A stretch of DNA of 64,000 nucleotides, from positions 1 to 64,000 of the forward strand of contig CAJXQI010000012.1 of the NCBI GenBank assembly GCA_913058395.1. The letters run 5' to 3'. Shown piece by piece: positions 31,302 to 41,150 of this stretch. A model generated the notes under the pieces. The model was not told the DNA's origin. It saw only the letters and a program-made list of their open reading frames with translations, and made no database searches. Within the stretch, counting starts at the first letter, position 1. Every line of letters starts with the position of its first letter. This stretch comes from an uncultured Colwellia sp. (GTDB lineage Bacteria; Pseudomonadota; Gammaproteobacteria; Enterobacterales; Alteromonadaceae). The position numbers and the translations under genes are program-made.

Positions 31302-32246
31302 ATGGCTGATATGAACCACGATCCCTTACCTTCATGGCATGAAGGTAAGGTCAAGCAGCGTATTCTTGATTTTATCGAGCAAGTAACCACACCTGATTCC
31401 GCGCATTATGTTGCAGAAGATGAGCGTATCGCTACCTTTGATAATGACGGCACCTTATGGGTGGAGAAACCGTTATTAGCGCAAATGGCGTTCTATAAAC
31501 GTGAGTTGCTTGATGCTGATGTTCTCGAAAACGGTTCGAAGTTAAAGCGGGTAGCCAATTGGAGCATGAAAAGTGTGCGAGACGTAGGTGGACTGACGAA
31601 ACTGTTAGTTGGCTATTTTCGCTCAGGTCTTACTACTGATGAATATCGCGCAAAAGTTTCACAATGGATAGCACGAGCTAAGCACCCAAGATACCAACGA
31701 AAATATACTGATTTAGTCTATCAACCAATGCAGGAAGTTATGCAGCTATTTGCTCAGCATGGTTTCACTAATTATATTGTTTCTGGTGGTAGCGCTAACT
31801 TTATTCGACCTTGGGCCCAAGACATTTATGATATCCCCGAAAGTCGTATTATTGGCAGTAGCACTAGAACACGCTTGTCTCAGCGCGGAGATGAACTAGC
31901 CGTTAAGCTCGAACCCATTCCTTTTTCATTTGAGTATCGTTCAGGCAAAGTCTTAGGTATTGAACGCCGCCTTGCGAAAAGGCCTATTGCAGCTTTTGGT
32001 AATAGCTTAGGTGATGTTGATATGTTGCGCTGGGCACGAACCACACAGCAGTCGCTATGTGTATTGATTCACCATACTGATGATGTCCGTGAATATAAAT
32101 ATGGTCCTGATCCTCGCCTTTACTTTGGTAAAAGCACATTAAAGTTTGCTAAAGAGCAGAATTGGCAGGTAGTGGATATGAAAAATGATTGGCGAACTAT
32201 ATTTAGTTTTGAACACGATGAGAATTTTTCAAAGGAAAATAAATGA
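31302..32246 (+). CDS. HAD-superfamily hydrolase, phosphoserine-phosphatase-like
   Basis: The 314-residue soluble protein has the HAD nucleophile motif FDNDGTLW near 47-54 (DxDGT), motif II in IVSGGSANFIRPW near 160, and motif III/IV AFGNSLGDVDML near 231-242. It should be a Mg-dependent phosphatase; the substrate is unknown. The cap region between the first two motifs is helical, as in phosphoserine-phosphatase relatives. It lies 4 bases after the membrane protein gene and overlaps the next gene by ATGA, so translation is coupled. Confidence 0.88.
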   Translation: MADMNHDPLPSWHEGKVKQRILDFIEQVTTPDSAHYVAEDERIATFDNDGTLWVEKPLLAQMAFYKRELLDADVLENGSKLKRVANWSMKSVRDVGGLTKLLVGYFRSGLTTDEYRAKVSQWIARAKHPRYQRKYTDLVYQPMQEVMQLFAQHGFTNYIVSGGSANFIRPWAQDIYDIPESRIIGSSTRTRLSQRGDELAVKLEPIPFSFEYRSGKVLGIERRLAKRPIAAFGNSLGDVDMLRWARTTQQSLCVLIHHTDDVREYKYGPDPRLYFGKSTLKFAKEQNWQVVDMKNDWRTIFSFEHDENFSKENK

Positions 32247-32863
32247 ATTCAGTACCTGTACATTTCACGGTAGTCATCAATTTTATATTGGCGTTTATAC
32301 CCTTTATTTTGGCATTTTACTTATTCAAAGTTAGTCATCATCGCAGTGTGCTTTGGTGGTTATTATCTTTGGTTTTTATAGCGTTTTTACCTAATAGTGC
32401 TTACGTGTTGACTGACATTATTCACTTTATTGCCGCGGTGAAATCACCTAACATTTCAACAGCATATTTGCTGCTAGTGCTGGTACCGTTTTACATAATA
32501 TTTTTATTGGTCAATTTTGAGTTTTATGCCATTTCAATTCAATGGGCTGATCAATATTTAAAACATCTTAATCAAGGGTTTCTAAGTAAAGCATTTGTGC
32601 CTATTATTCATCTACTAGCAGCTATTGGTGTGTATTTAGGACGTTTCCAACGCTTAGAAAGTAGCGATATAATTCATCACCCTATCATTGTTTTTCGAGA
32701 TGTTTTAGTCGATATCAGTGGGGGTAAAAGTATGTTGATTATTATTGCTTTGTTTTTACTATTTTATAGTTTTTATGAGGTATTTAGTCAGGTAAACAAT
32801 GTCATAAAAGCTAAGGTAAAAGCACGTATGGCGACCCACCCGATGAAAGCAGTAACCATTTAG
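32243..32863 (+). CDS. DUF1361 membrane protein
   Basis: The 206-residue protein has about six membrane helices and the DUF1361 hallmark FLPNSAYVLTDIIHF near 48-62, followed by a conserved YLGRFQRLESSDIIHHP stretch. The family is of unknown function. It overlaps the HAD hydrolase gene by four bases (ATGA) and is the last gene of the operon. Confidence 0.88.
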   Translation: MNSVPVHFTVVINFILAFIPFILAFYLFKVSHHRSVLWWLLSLVFIAFLPNSAYVLTDIIHFIAAVKSPNISTAYLLLVLVPFYIIFLLVNFEFYAISIQWADQYLKHLNQGFLSKAFVPIIHLLAAIGVYLGRFQRLESSDIIHHPIIVFRDVLVDISGGKSMLIIIALFLLFYSFYEVFSQVNNVIKAKVKARMATHPMKAVTI

Positions 32864-32883
32864 GTTTTCTAATTTTTGAGTAT

Positions 32884-32909
32884 AAAAAAGCCGCTATTAA
32901 TAGCGGCTT
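32884..32909 (-). terminator. Terminator between DUF1361 gene and aminotransferase gene
   Basis: Bases 32888-32909 are a perfect palindrome (AAGCCGCTATT and its complement). On the minus strand it is followed by TTTTT, so it terminates the aminotransferase gene best; on the plus strand the T run is weak. Confidence 0.8.
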
Positions 32910-32980
32910 ATATTTAGGCTTTTTCCAGACATCCTGTCTTTTAAAGCATTTGTACATCCATGCACGTCAAGAGCTAGTAA

Positions 32981-34168
32981 CTATAGTACTTTAGCTATCG
33001 ATTGCGCTAAGTAATCAACATTGCGGTTAGCAATACCAGCAATACTCATGCGGCTTGAACCTACCATGTAAATACTGTATTCGTCTTGCAACTGCTGTAC
33101 TTGCTCTGGCGTTATGCCTAAGAATGAGAACATACCTTTTTGACGAGGAATAAAGCTAAAGTCACGAGTAACACCGTTTTCGATAAGTTTATCAACTAAC
33201 AACTGACGGTTACCATTAATGCGATCACGCATTTCTTTAAGTTCTGCATGCCATTGAGTACGTAGCTCATCAGAATGTAAAATTGTTTCAACAATCGCGG
33301 CACCGTGTGCTGGTGGCATTGAGTAGATACAACGAATAACCGTTAGTAATACCGAGTTTGCCACATCAACACTATGCGAACTTTCACCTATGATGGTACA
33401 GGCGCCAATACGCTCACGATATAAGCCAAAGTTTTTCGAACAAGAGCTACATACAATCATTTCTTTAACGCTGTCAGCCATTAAGCGTAAGCCGTATGCG
33501 TCGTCGTCTAAGCCTTCACCAAAACCTTGGTAAGCCATATCAACAAGTGGTAAGAAGCCAATGTCTTTTGCAACTTCAGCAACTTGTTGCCATTGCTCTT
33601 TACTTAAATCCATGCCGCTTGGGTTATGACAACATGCGTGTAGTAGCACAGCATCGTCAGCCTTAACTTCTTTTAAAGCGGCTAACATGCCATCAAAATT
33701 AAGGTTTTTGTTTTCGTGATCGTAGTACGGATAAGTTTTAACGACTAAGCCAGCAGCTTGAAATAAACCAGTGTGGTTTGCCCATGTTGGATCACTTACC
33801 CAAATAGTTGCGCCTGCTTTGCATGAATTAATAAATTCAGCAGCAACGCGTAATGCACCTGTGCCACCAGGAGTAGAAACGGTACGTGCACGATTTTCAA
33901 TCAACACTTTATGATGACCGAAAACTAATTTGCTCATTTCTTCGTTAAAAAGTGGTGAACCCGTAGGGCCAATATAAACTTTGGTATCTTCGGTATCGAG
34001 TCGGTATTTTTCTGCGGCTTTTACACAATCTAAAACAGCGGTATGGCCTGCTTCATTTTTATAAACACCAACACCTAAGTCGATTTTTTGAGAATTTGAA
34101 TCTTCACGATATTTAGCCAACAAGCCTAAAATAGGATCGGCAGGCAACGCCGTTAAGCTACCAAACAT
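32981..34168 (-). CDS. Aspartate/aromatic aminotransferase
   Basis: This PLP-dependent class I aminotransferase (395 residues, as AspC/TyrB) interconverts aspartate or aromatic amino acids and their 2-oxo acids. It has DLGVGVYKNEAGHT, the cofactor-binding HACCHNPSGMDLS, and the PLP lysine in SCSKNFGLYRERIGA. It ends SIAGIANRNVDYLAQSIAKVL. I cannot separate AspC from TyrB by sequence alone, so I give no symbol. It stands alone with its own terminator. Confidence 0.93.
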   Translation of the reverse strand: MFGSLTALPADPILGLLAKYREDSNSQKIDLGVGVYKNEAGHTAVLDCVKAAEKYRLDTEDTKVYIGPTGSPLFNEEMSKLVFGHHKVLIENRARTVSTPGGTGALRVAAEFINSCKAGATIWVSDPTWANHTGLFQAAGLVVKTYPYYDHENKNLNFDGMLAALKEVKADDAVLLHACCHNPSGMDLSKEQWQQVAEVAKDIGFLPLVDMAYQGFGEGLDDDAYGLRLMADSVKEMIVCSSCSKNFGLYRERIGACTIIGESSHSVDVANSVLLTVIRCIYSMPPAHGAAIVETILHSDELRTQWHAELKEMRDRINGNRQLLVDKLIENGVTRDFSFIPRQKGMFSFLGITPEQVQQLQDEYSIYMVGSSRMSIAGIANRNVDYLAQSIAKVL

Positions 34169-34467
34169 TTCTGGGTTTACCTTGTACGAAGAGAGGGAGT
34201 TAAGCGATTTAACACCGATGTTGAATACGCTGTATTAATCCCTGTTATTAAAGGGCAAGCATAACGGCAATAAGGCTAAAATTAAAGCATTAAGGTTAAA
34301 AAAAGCGTTAGAAAATAGTCTAAAAAAATATAGCTGATAATTGTCAGTTATTTGTCTTTTACTTTAAACAAACTATTTTTTAATTTTAACGCTAACTCTA
34401 ATTAACTAAAATGTTTTAAAAGCACCGAAAAGTGTCTTTTTATCTACATTTTTGGCGAAGAACAGCG
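34169..34467. other. Intergenic region, aminotransferase promoter side
   Basis: This 299-base AT-rich stretch lies upstream of the aminotransferase gene and downstream of the methyltransferase gene, both on the minus strand. A weak hairpin with AAAAG/CTTTT and CAC/GTG pairs at about 34421-34442 could terminate the methyltransferase gene. I see no open frame of note. Confidence 0.4.
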
Positions 34468-35211
34468 CTACTTTGTTCGTTCAAATAGCAAAACAAAGCG
34501 GTCCGTTTTACGACGTAATTCGGGGGAGAAAACAGATGTGTTGCGCGTGTCATTTTTATTTTCCAAAAACGTGGCTTGTTTAACTAAGGTAAAACCATAT
34601 TTTTTTAAGTCATTAATGACAAACTTAGCTTCAATCCTGTGTAAGGTTTTCGTGTCCTGTGCACCGCGCTTGCTTGCAGCACTGTGATCGACAACTAACA
34701 ATTTACCACCAACTTTCAATGACGCTAGTACTTGTGGCATCACCACGTCAGCTGGAAAATCCCAACCTTGGTCTTTGAAAAACATATCATGGTAGCCCAA
34801 AACTAAAAAAGCACTGTCAAAATGATTGTTTTGTAGTTGTAAATCTGGCGCTTCACTTAGCAGATAATTAACATTTTTAAGTCGGTCATTAGCTAGGCGC
34901 TGTTCTAATTCTTTCCCAACAAACCCTAAATACGCTTTAGGTATTTGCAAAACAACTTCGCCTTCATTGCCAACTACGCGTGACAGTAGCTCCGAGTAAT
35001 AACCGCCACCAGCCAACAAGTCGAGCACTTTATCACCATGCTTTACACCGACAAAATTCATTATTTCTGCCGGTTTACGAGAAGAGTCGAGTTGGATATC
35101 ACTTTTTGTTCTATTGGCTAAATCAAGATCAAGTGCTAAGGCCGTCGTAGAATTTATTGCGATAGCAATTACGGCAGTAAATTGAATTAAACGAAGCGTA
35201 AAGTTAGTCAT
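34468..35211 (-). CDS. Exported class I SAM-methyltransferase-like protein
   Basis: The 247-residue protein has a Rossmann methyltransferase signature: KHGDKVLDLLAGGGYYSELLSRVVG near 54-78 (motif I) and LKVGGKLLVVDHSAA near 165-180. The N-terminus RLIQFTAVIAIAINSTTALALDLDL is a convincing signal peptide, with cleavage near residue 26. SAM is not expected in the periplasm, so the protein may use the fold for another purpose or bring its ligand with it. Similar secreted methyltransferase-like proteins occur in other marine bacteria, with no function known to me. AGGA lies upstream of the ATG. Confidence 0.8.
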   Translation of the reverse strand: MTNFTLRLIQFTAVIAIAINSTTALALDLDLANRTKSDIQLDSSRKPAEIMNFVGVKHGDKVLDLLAGGGYYSELLSRVVGNEGEVVLQIPKAYLGFVGKELEQRLANDRLKNVNYLLSEAPDLQLQNNHFDSAFLVLGYHDMFFKDQGWDFPADVVMPQVLASLKVGGKLLVVDHSAASKRGAQDTKTLHRIEAKFVINDLKKYGFTLVKQATFLENKNDTRNTSVFSPELRRKTDRFVLLFERTK

Positions 35212-35336
35212 TGGTAAGCATTCCTAGCGTATTATTATTTTTACTAAAACTGAGTTTAAGCTAATCGTTTAAAATATAAACTATTTTACTGTTTCAATTT
35301 ATGTACCTAGAGGGAAGCAATAGAAAGCAGAAAGAA

Positions 35337-35368
35337 AAAGTCAGTAGTTAGGGCTTAACTACTGGCTT
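35337..35368 (-). terminator. Terminator after the DUF445 gene
   Basis: CAGTAGTTA and TAACTACTG form a 9-bp stem with loop GGGCT, extended by AAAG/CTTT through one G-T pair. On the minus strand it runs into TTTTTCTTTC. Confidence 0.8.
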
Positions 35369-35413
35369 TAGATTTAGGTTTGAATAGTTGAAATTAATTG
35401 CGTGACAAGAAAG

Positions 35414-36124
35414 TTAGAAGTTTCCTGAAATAGCGGCAACTAAGCCAATGATACCGCCAAAAACACCACCCCAAACGACTAACCAGCCTAAGTGCTCGTG
35501 AATCATTTTTTGCACTATTTCTTTAACGAGTTGTGGTGTTAGTTCATTTAAGCGTTTTTCAATAATGTCGCTGACTTTATCGCGCATACCTGCCATTACA
35601 CTTGGCTGCTCTAACTCTTCACGTAAAATGGTATTGAATTCTTCACTTTGGCTGATCTCAACAACAGATGTGCGCATTTTTTCAATAAAAGGTTCGCGCA
35701 TTGGCTGCAACGCTTCGGTGCCGCCGACCATTGCCAACATGCCGCCAAATGATGATTGCTCTACAACACTAACTAAATTGTCAAATGCTGGTGATAAATC
35801 CACTTTGTTGATCACAGGTGCTAAATCGATAGTGGTCGCTGGATTATCATTACCAGCTAAAAATCGATCGATGTTTTCTTCGGTAAAAAATTGTTCCATC
35901 ATTAAACTACGAATAGCGAGCTTAAAGTCTTCAAAACGTGCCGGAATAACGCCTGAGCCATATAAAAAAGGTACACGTTCAAACAGCATATGTATTGCCA
36001 GCCAATTGGTTATTGCGCCCGATAAGGCAAATAAACCTATGGTGAAAATAATATTATTTGCAAATGCATAGCCAAGAATAACAGCGATGAATGCTAAGAA
36101 ATTAGTGATAAAACTTTTATTCAC
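35414..36124 (-). CDS. DUF445 family membrane protein
   Basis: The 236-residue protein has hydrophobic helices at the N-terminus (about 9-47, with GAITNWLAIHMLFERV typical of DUF445) and at the C-terminus (about 213-233), with a helical soluble part between. Family members are inner-membrane proteins without an assigned function. The start codon is GTG, with GGAG six bases upstream. Single gene; divergent from the cyclophilin gene. Confidence 0.85.
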   Translation of the reverse strand: MNKSFITNFLAFIAVILGYAFANNIIFTIGLFALSGAITNWLAIHMLFERVPFLYGSGVIPARFEDFKLAIRSLMMEQFFTEENIDRFLAGNDNPATTIDLAPVINKVDLSPAFDNLVSVVEQSSFGGMLAMVGGTEALQPMREPFIEKMRTSVVEISQSEEFNTILREELEQPSVMAGMRDKVSDIIEKRLNELTPQLVKEIVQKMIHEHLGWLVVWGGVFGGIIGLVAAISGNF

Positions 36125-36313
36125 GAAAGCTCCGCAATGTCTTATAGCTCGCAGCTATAAGTGTAGGTATTTGGATTTATGGCGACTATGTTATCAATTG
36201 CCCGCAGTTGCGCCAATAATTCATTTATTTTCGGCGTTTTTTTCGCAAAAACTAGCACCAAAAAGCATGTTCTGATTTACTACGTAATATAAAAATTATA
36301 ATAAAGGGTGCTC

Positions 36314-37240
36314 ATGAAATTTAATAAATTGTTTTCAGGTTTAGTGATGGTTTTTGGTGCGTTGAGTTTATCGCTAAGTTCAGTGGCGAATGCAGAGCAA
36401 AGTGTTCAGGAACAAATAATGGCACGTGTTGCTGCTGAAAATGCCTTAAAAAATAAAGATGAATGGCGAGCAGTAGCCATTGAAAATATGGTGATGATGA
36501 CCTTGCCACACGGTAAAGTAGTGATTGAGTTAGCACCACAATTTTCACCGAAGCATGTTGAACAATTTATGCGTTTAACAAAAGAAGCCCACTATGATGG
36601 TAATAAATTTTACCGTGTTATTGATGGTTTTGTCGCGCAAGCAGGGCCAGAAGACGGCAGTAGCTCTGATCGCTCAGTTGCAGAGTTAGATCTTGAAGGA
36701 GAATGGCAAACAGACAAAAATTGGTCATTTACCTTAGTGCAAAACAAAGACTTATTTGCCGAACAAACGGGTTTTAAAGACGGTTTTGCTTTGGCAACCA
36801 ATGCCAGTGAAAAACGTGCATGGTTAACACATTGTCCTGGCGTTATTGCAATGGCACGTGGCAATGACGCAAACTCAGCATCTAGCCATTTTTATATAAC
36901 TAACGGCCAAGCACCAAGATACTTAGACCGTATTATGACTATATTTGGCCGCGTTATTTACGGTATGAACCATGTGCAAGCAATCACTCGAACAGCAACA
37001 ATAGACGGTGATACTGAAGTGCCTAAAAGCGCTTATACACCGATAATTTCTATGAAAATGATGGCCGATGTACCAGAAGCAGAGCAAATTCAATTAGAAA
37101 TTAAAAATACCGAAAGTGCCTTATTTGCTACAAAATTAGTTGAGCGCATTAAACGTGACAATGCTTTTTTCTTTAAGAAGCCACCACCTGTACTTGATGT
37201 TTGTCAAACACCGGTACTGACTCGTTTAGTAAAAAAGTAA
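36314..37240 (+). CDS. Exported cyclophilin-type peptidyl-prolyl isomerase
   Basis: It should catalyse prolyl cis-trans isomerisation in the periplasm. The signal peptide ends near SSVANA (about residue 27). The cyclophilin core has FYRVIDGFVAQAG (catalytic Arg kept) and GVIAMARGNDANSASSHFYI, where the usual Gln of SQFFI is His. About 50 residues are inserted between these two motifs relative to PpiA, and about 50 follow the core. The GTG at 36308 would lie inside the AAAGGG ribosome site, so the ATG at 36314 is chosen (308 residues). Confidence 0.88.
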   Translation: MKFNKLFSGLVMVFGALSLSLSSVANAEQSVQEQIMARVAAENALKNKDEWRAVAIENMVMMTLPHGKVVIELAPQFSPKHVEQFMRLTKEAHYDGNKFYRVIDGFVAQAGPEDGSSSDRSVAELDLEGEWQTDKNWSFTLVQNKDLFAEQTGFKDGFALATNASEKRAWLTHCPGVIAMARGNDANSASSHFYITNGQAPRYLDRIMTIFGRVIYGMNHVQAITRTATIDGDTEVPKSAYTPIISMKMMADVPEAEQIQLEIKNTESALFATKLVERIKRDNAFFFKKPPPVLDVCQTPVLTRLVKK

Positions 37241-37276
37241 TTTCTACGTAAGCTAAATACTATTTACTGAGGGTGA

Positions 37277-38101
37277 CTAGCTAGCATTACGCTGCTTGTA
37301 TTGTTCTTTCGCTTTACGGCCTTTGCGATAAAGTGCCGGTCGTAATGCCTTTCTCAAACTCGGAAATAAATAGGAAACAGTCGTTAACCAACCACTGGCA
37401 CGTGGTAGTGATATTTCTACTGCTTCGCCACGAGCACAACTAACAATAGCATCAGCAACTTGTTGTGCGCTGCTCATCGGCTGCGAGAAAACAATATCTT
37501 CTACTTCATCGATTTCCGACATAATAAAGCCAGTATCAATTGGTCCTGGTGAAACAACACCAACATTAATGTTATCGCCTTTTAATTCATCAGATAGTGA
37601 GTAAGTAAACGCTCGCAAACCTGCTTTTGTCGCGGCATAAGTTGCAGCGCCCTGTAATGGTGTTCTTCCGGCCAACGAACCAACATTGACGATAGCACCG
37701 CCACCTGCTTTTTGCAGATAAGGCAGCATTAAAGCAGATAATTGAATTGGCGCACGTAAATTTACATCAACCATTTGCGCCAAGTCTGTAGCCTGATTGC
37801 GCATCACATCGCCACGTTGATGAAAACCTGCATTATTAACGAGCACATCAACCGAGCCGAATGCTTGTGCTGCTGTTTCTAATAACGCTTCATTTGCCTC
37901 GGGATTATTAATATCCATTGCAACATTGATAACAGAGGTTATTTTCGCTAATTCATCGGTAATAACATCCAGTGCAGTTTGTCCACGAGCCACTAAAACT
38001 AAATTGGCACCTAAGTTTGCAAAAGTTCTTGCCGTTGCTGCACCCACACCAGCAGATGCGCCAGTAATGATGACCGTTTTTCCTTTGAAATCGCTGCTCA
38101 T
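37277..38101 (-). CDS. SDR family NAD(P)-dependent oxidoreductase
   Basis: The 274-residue protein is a short-chain dehydrogenase with the cofactor loop TGASAGVGAATA near 13-24, NNAG near 90, the catalytic Ser in VNVGSLAGR and the YAATK catalytic Tyr-Lys pair near 155-159. The C-terminal 40 residues are basic and may contact membrane. Substrate unknown. A GAGAAA site precedes the ATG. Divergent from the M16 peptidase gene. Confidence 0.9.
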   Translation of the reverse strand: MSSDFKGKTVIITGASAGVGAATARTFANLGANLVLVARGQTALDVITDELAKITSVINVAMDINNPEANEALLETAAQAFGSVDVLVNNAGFHQRGDVMRNQATDLAQMVDVNLRAPIQLSALMLPYLQKAGGGAIVNVGSLAGRTPLQGAATYAATKAGLRAFTYSLSDELKGDNINVGVVSPGPIDTGFIMSEIDEVEDIVFSQPMSSAQQVADAIVSCARGEAVEISLPRASGWLTTVSYLFPSLRKALRPALYRKGRKAKEQYKQRNAS

Positions 38102-38243
38102 AAGTCAGTTTCTCTATCTCGTCAGTGTGAAAGCTAATGTTGTATGTATTCTGTTACAGAAAACTGGGTAGATTAATCGATAAAATGGTGAAAAATTATC
38201 GTCAGTTTCATAAGATATCAGCATAACAATAAAGGGATCGACA

Positions 38244-41132
38244 ATGAAAATTAAATATTTAGCGGCGGCCATTGTAGCCAGCTTAACCCTCTCGGCATGT
38301 GTAGCAACACAAACTAATCAAAATTCAACACCACAAAGTGCAGCAGTTGAAACTAATAGCAATAAAGTTTTTAGCCAAAACTACGTATTTAAAGAACTAG
38401 AAAATGGCTTACGGGTATTGATTGTAAAAACTGATTACCCAGATCTTGTTTCTGTACAAATTCCAGTATCGGTAGGCTCTCGTGATGAAAGCGAAGCCGG
38501 TAGAACAGGTTTTGCTCACTTCTTTGAACATATGATGTTTAAAGGCTCAGAAAAGTTTCCACAAGATGTTTACTCTGACTTATTTAAAAATGCTGGTGTC
38601 GATAACGGTGCTTACACCACCAATGATTACACTAACTATCATTTAGATTTTTCTAAAGACCATTTAGATAAAGTGCTAGAGATTCAAGCTGATCACTTTA
38701 AAAACCTTAAATACACTGATGCACAGTTTAAAACTGAAGCGCTAACGGTAAAGGGTGAATACTTAAAGAACAACGCTAGTCCAACACGTAAATTACTTGC
38801 TGCTGTGCGTAAAGAAGCCTTTGATACTCATACTTACAAACATACCACGATGGGCTTTTTTGAAGACGTAGAAGCAATGCCAGAACAAATTGCTTACGGC
38901 GAAAAGTTCTTTAAACAGTTTTATAAGCCAGAATATGTTTCGTTAGTGATTGTTGGTGATGTTGAACCTGAAAAAACTATGGCAATGGTAGAGAAGCATT
39001 GGGGTAGTTGGCAAAAAGGTGACTTTGTTAATGAAATCGCGCAAGAGCCAAAACAGCAAAGCGCTAAATATGTTCATGAAAAATTTGATGGCTTACCAGG
39101 TCACTGGTTATTAGTTTCGTATAAAGGTGCCAACTGGCAGCCGAAGCAAAAAGATCGTGCGGCATTGGATTTGATTTCAGAATTATACTTTTCAAATAAT
39201 TCAGCGTTATATCAAGAACTAGTGGTAGATAAACAGCTTGCTAGCCAAATGTTTAACTACAATCCAGAAACAAAAGATGCGGGCTTACGTCACGTATTTA
39301 TTAAAGTTAACGAAGAAAAAGACTTAGCGACCGTACGTGATGCAATCAACCGTACATACGCTCAAGCGCGTACTGAGTTAGTGTCTACAGAAAAACTTGA
39401 TAACTTAAAATCAAACTTAAAATATAGCTTTGTTAACAGCTTAGATTCTTCAGAATCAATCGCGGCAACGCTTGCCAGCTACATGCATTTTGATCGTGAC
39501 CCTGAAACGATTAACCACCTTTACAATAGCTTTGATAATATTTCTGCCGAAGATATTCAGCGCATCGCTAATAAATATTTTATTGATGAAAATCGCACAA
39601 CAGTGACCATGTCAGCACTCGATAAAGTGTCTAATTTTGAGCAGGAAGTGAGCTTAAACTCTGCAGTAGCAAAATTAAATATGCAGTCGAATGAGCCGCG
39701 CAAAGCACAATTTACGGTATTAGATAAAACTAATGATTCGCCACTAATTGACGTTAACTTTTTATTCTACACTGGTGCTGCAGCAGATCCTGCCGGTAAA
39801 AAAGGCGTAGCGGCATTAATGGCGCGTATGTTAACCCAAGGTGGCTCACAAACTCGCAGTTATAAAGAAATTCAACAAGGCTTATACCCACTAGCTGGAC
39901 AATTTTCTTCTCAACTTGATAAAGAGATGATGTCGTTTACTGGCCGTGTTCATAAAGACAATGCAGAACAGTGGTACGAATTGATCAGCGACCAATTGTT
40001 GAATCCTGGCTGGCGTGAAGATGACTTTAAGCGCTTGAAGAAAGAGCTTATTGACGGCATTAAAGCTGGGCTTAAATCTTCTAATGATGAAGAACTAGGT
40101 AAAGAAGTACTTTATAGCGAACTTTATCAAGGCCATGCTTATGAAAGCTTCAATAGCGGTGATTTGTCTGACTTAGCAGCGCTTACCATTGAAGATGTTA
40201 AAGCCTTTTATGCAGCACAGTTGACTCAGGCTAAGTTGCATTTAGGTATAACTGGCGCTATGTCAAGTGACCTAAAAGCACAGTTAATGACAGATTTAAC
40301 TGTTTTACCTGTCGGTGATGAAAAACGCTTAACCGTTGCTAAAGCGCCAGTGCTAAAAGGCCATCATGCGACTATTGTTGAGAAGAACGCTCAATCAACG
40401 GCAGTTTCATTTGGCTTCCCAATCGATACTATTCGTAATGATAAAGATTGGGCTGCACTTTGGTTAGTACGTTCGTACTTTGGTGAGCACAGAAGTTCAA
40501 ACAGCTACTTGTACCAACAAATACGCCAAGCACGTGGCATGAACTACGGTGATTATTCATATATTGAATACTTCCCACGTGGCATGTTCCAAACCAAGCC
40601 AGACGCTAACTTAGGTCGTTCTAGCCAAATTTTCCAAGTGTGGTTACGTCCATTACGTTCAAACAATGATGCTCATTTCGCTACACGTGCAGCCTTGTAT
40701 GAATTAGACAAGCTGATTGCAAATGGCATGAGCGAAAAAGACTTCCAAGCAACGCGTAATTACCTAACCAACTACGCACCGCAATTGGTTGCTAGCCAAG
40801 ACCAGCAATTAGGCTATGCACTTGACAGCGAGTTCTACCAAACTGATGAGTTTGTTAAATACGTACGTGAACAGTTTGCTAAATTAACGTTGGCTGATGT
40901 TAATCGTGTGATTAAAGAAAACTTACAAACTGATGATATTCACTATGTGTTTATTTCAGGTGACGGCGAAGATATGAAAAAACGTTTGTTGTCTGAACAA
41001 ACTTCATCATTGAAATATAACTCTGAGAAACCCGCTGAATTATTAGCGACCGATAAAATTATCGAAAGCTATAAACTTACATTACCAACTAAAAACGTTG
41101 AAGTGATTGCGGTTGATTCAGTATTTGAATAG
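38244..41132 (+). CDS. M16 family zinc metallopeptidase lipoprotein
   Basis: The 962-residue protein has a lipobox (LTLSAC, Cys19), so it is probably membrane anchored facing the periplasm. The inverted zinc motif HFFEH is at 92-96, with a downstream Glu in ALTVKGEYLKN. It contains two halves of the pitrilysin fold (about 45-480 and 490-940), the second lacking the zinc motif, as in processing peptidases. It should degrade small proteins or peptides in the envelope. AAAGGGA precedes the ATG. Confidence 0.93.
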   Translation: MKIKYLAAAIVASLTLSACVATQTNQNSTPQSAAVETNSNKVFSQNYVFKELENGLRVLIVKTDYPDLVSVQIPVSVGSRDESEAGRTGFAHFFEHMMFKGSEKFPQDVYSDLFKNAGVDNGAYTTNDYTNYHLDFSKDHLDKVLEIQADHFKNLKYTDAQFKTEALTVKGEYLKNNASPTRKLLAAVRKEAFDTHTYKHTTMGFFEDVEAMPEQIAYGEKFFKQFYKPEYVSLVIVGDVEPEKTMAMVEKHWGSWQKGDFVNEIAQEPKQQSAKYVHEKFDGLPGHWLLVSYKGANWQPKQKDRAALDLISELYFSNNSALYQELVVDKQLASQMFNYNPETKDAGLRHVFIKVNEEKDLATVRDAINRTYAQARTELVSTEKLDNLKSNLKYSFVNSLDSSESIAATLASYMHFDRDPETINHLYNSFDNISAEDIQRIANKYFIDENRTTVTMSALDKVSNFEQEVSLNSAVAKLNMQSNEPRKAQFTVLDKTNDSPLIDVNFLFYTGAAADPAGKKGVAALMARMLTQGGSQTRSYKEIQQGLYPLAGQFSSQLDKEMMSFTGRVHKDNAEQWYELISDQLLNPGWREDDFKRLKKELIDGIKAGLKSSNDEELGKEVLYSELYQGHAYESFNSGDLSDLAALTIEDVKAFYAAQLTQAKLHLGITGAMSSDLKAQLMTDLTVLPVGDEKRLTVAKAPVLKGHHATIVEKNAQSTAVSFGFPIDTIRNDKDWAALWLVRSYFGEHRSSNSYLYQQIRQARGMNYGDYSYIEYFPRGMFQTKPDANLGRSSQIFQVWLRPLRSNNDAHFATRAALYELDKLIANGMSEKDFQATRNYLTNYAPQLVASQDQQLGYALDSEFYQTDEFVKYVREQFAKLTLADVNRVIKENLQTDDIHYVFISGDGEDMKKRLLSEQTSSLKYNSEKPAELLATDKIIESYKLTLPTKNVEVIAVDSVFE

Positions 41133-41150
41133 TTAATTTAAAAAATGTAT

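Noticed and set aside
35565-36071. 168-codon plus-strand frame opposite the DUF445 gene
   Set aside because: It is the antisense shadow of a recognised gene, with a composition typical of such shadows and no ribosome site or family resemblance.
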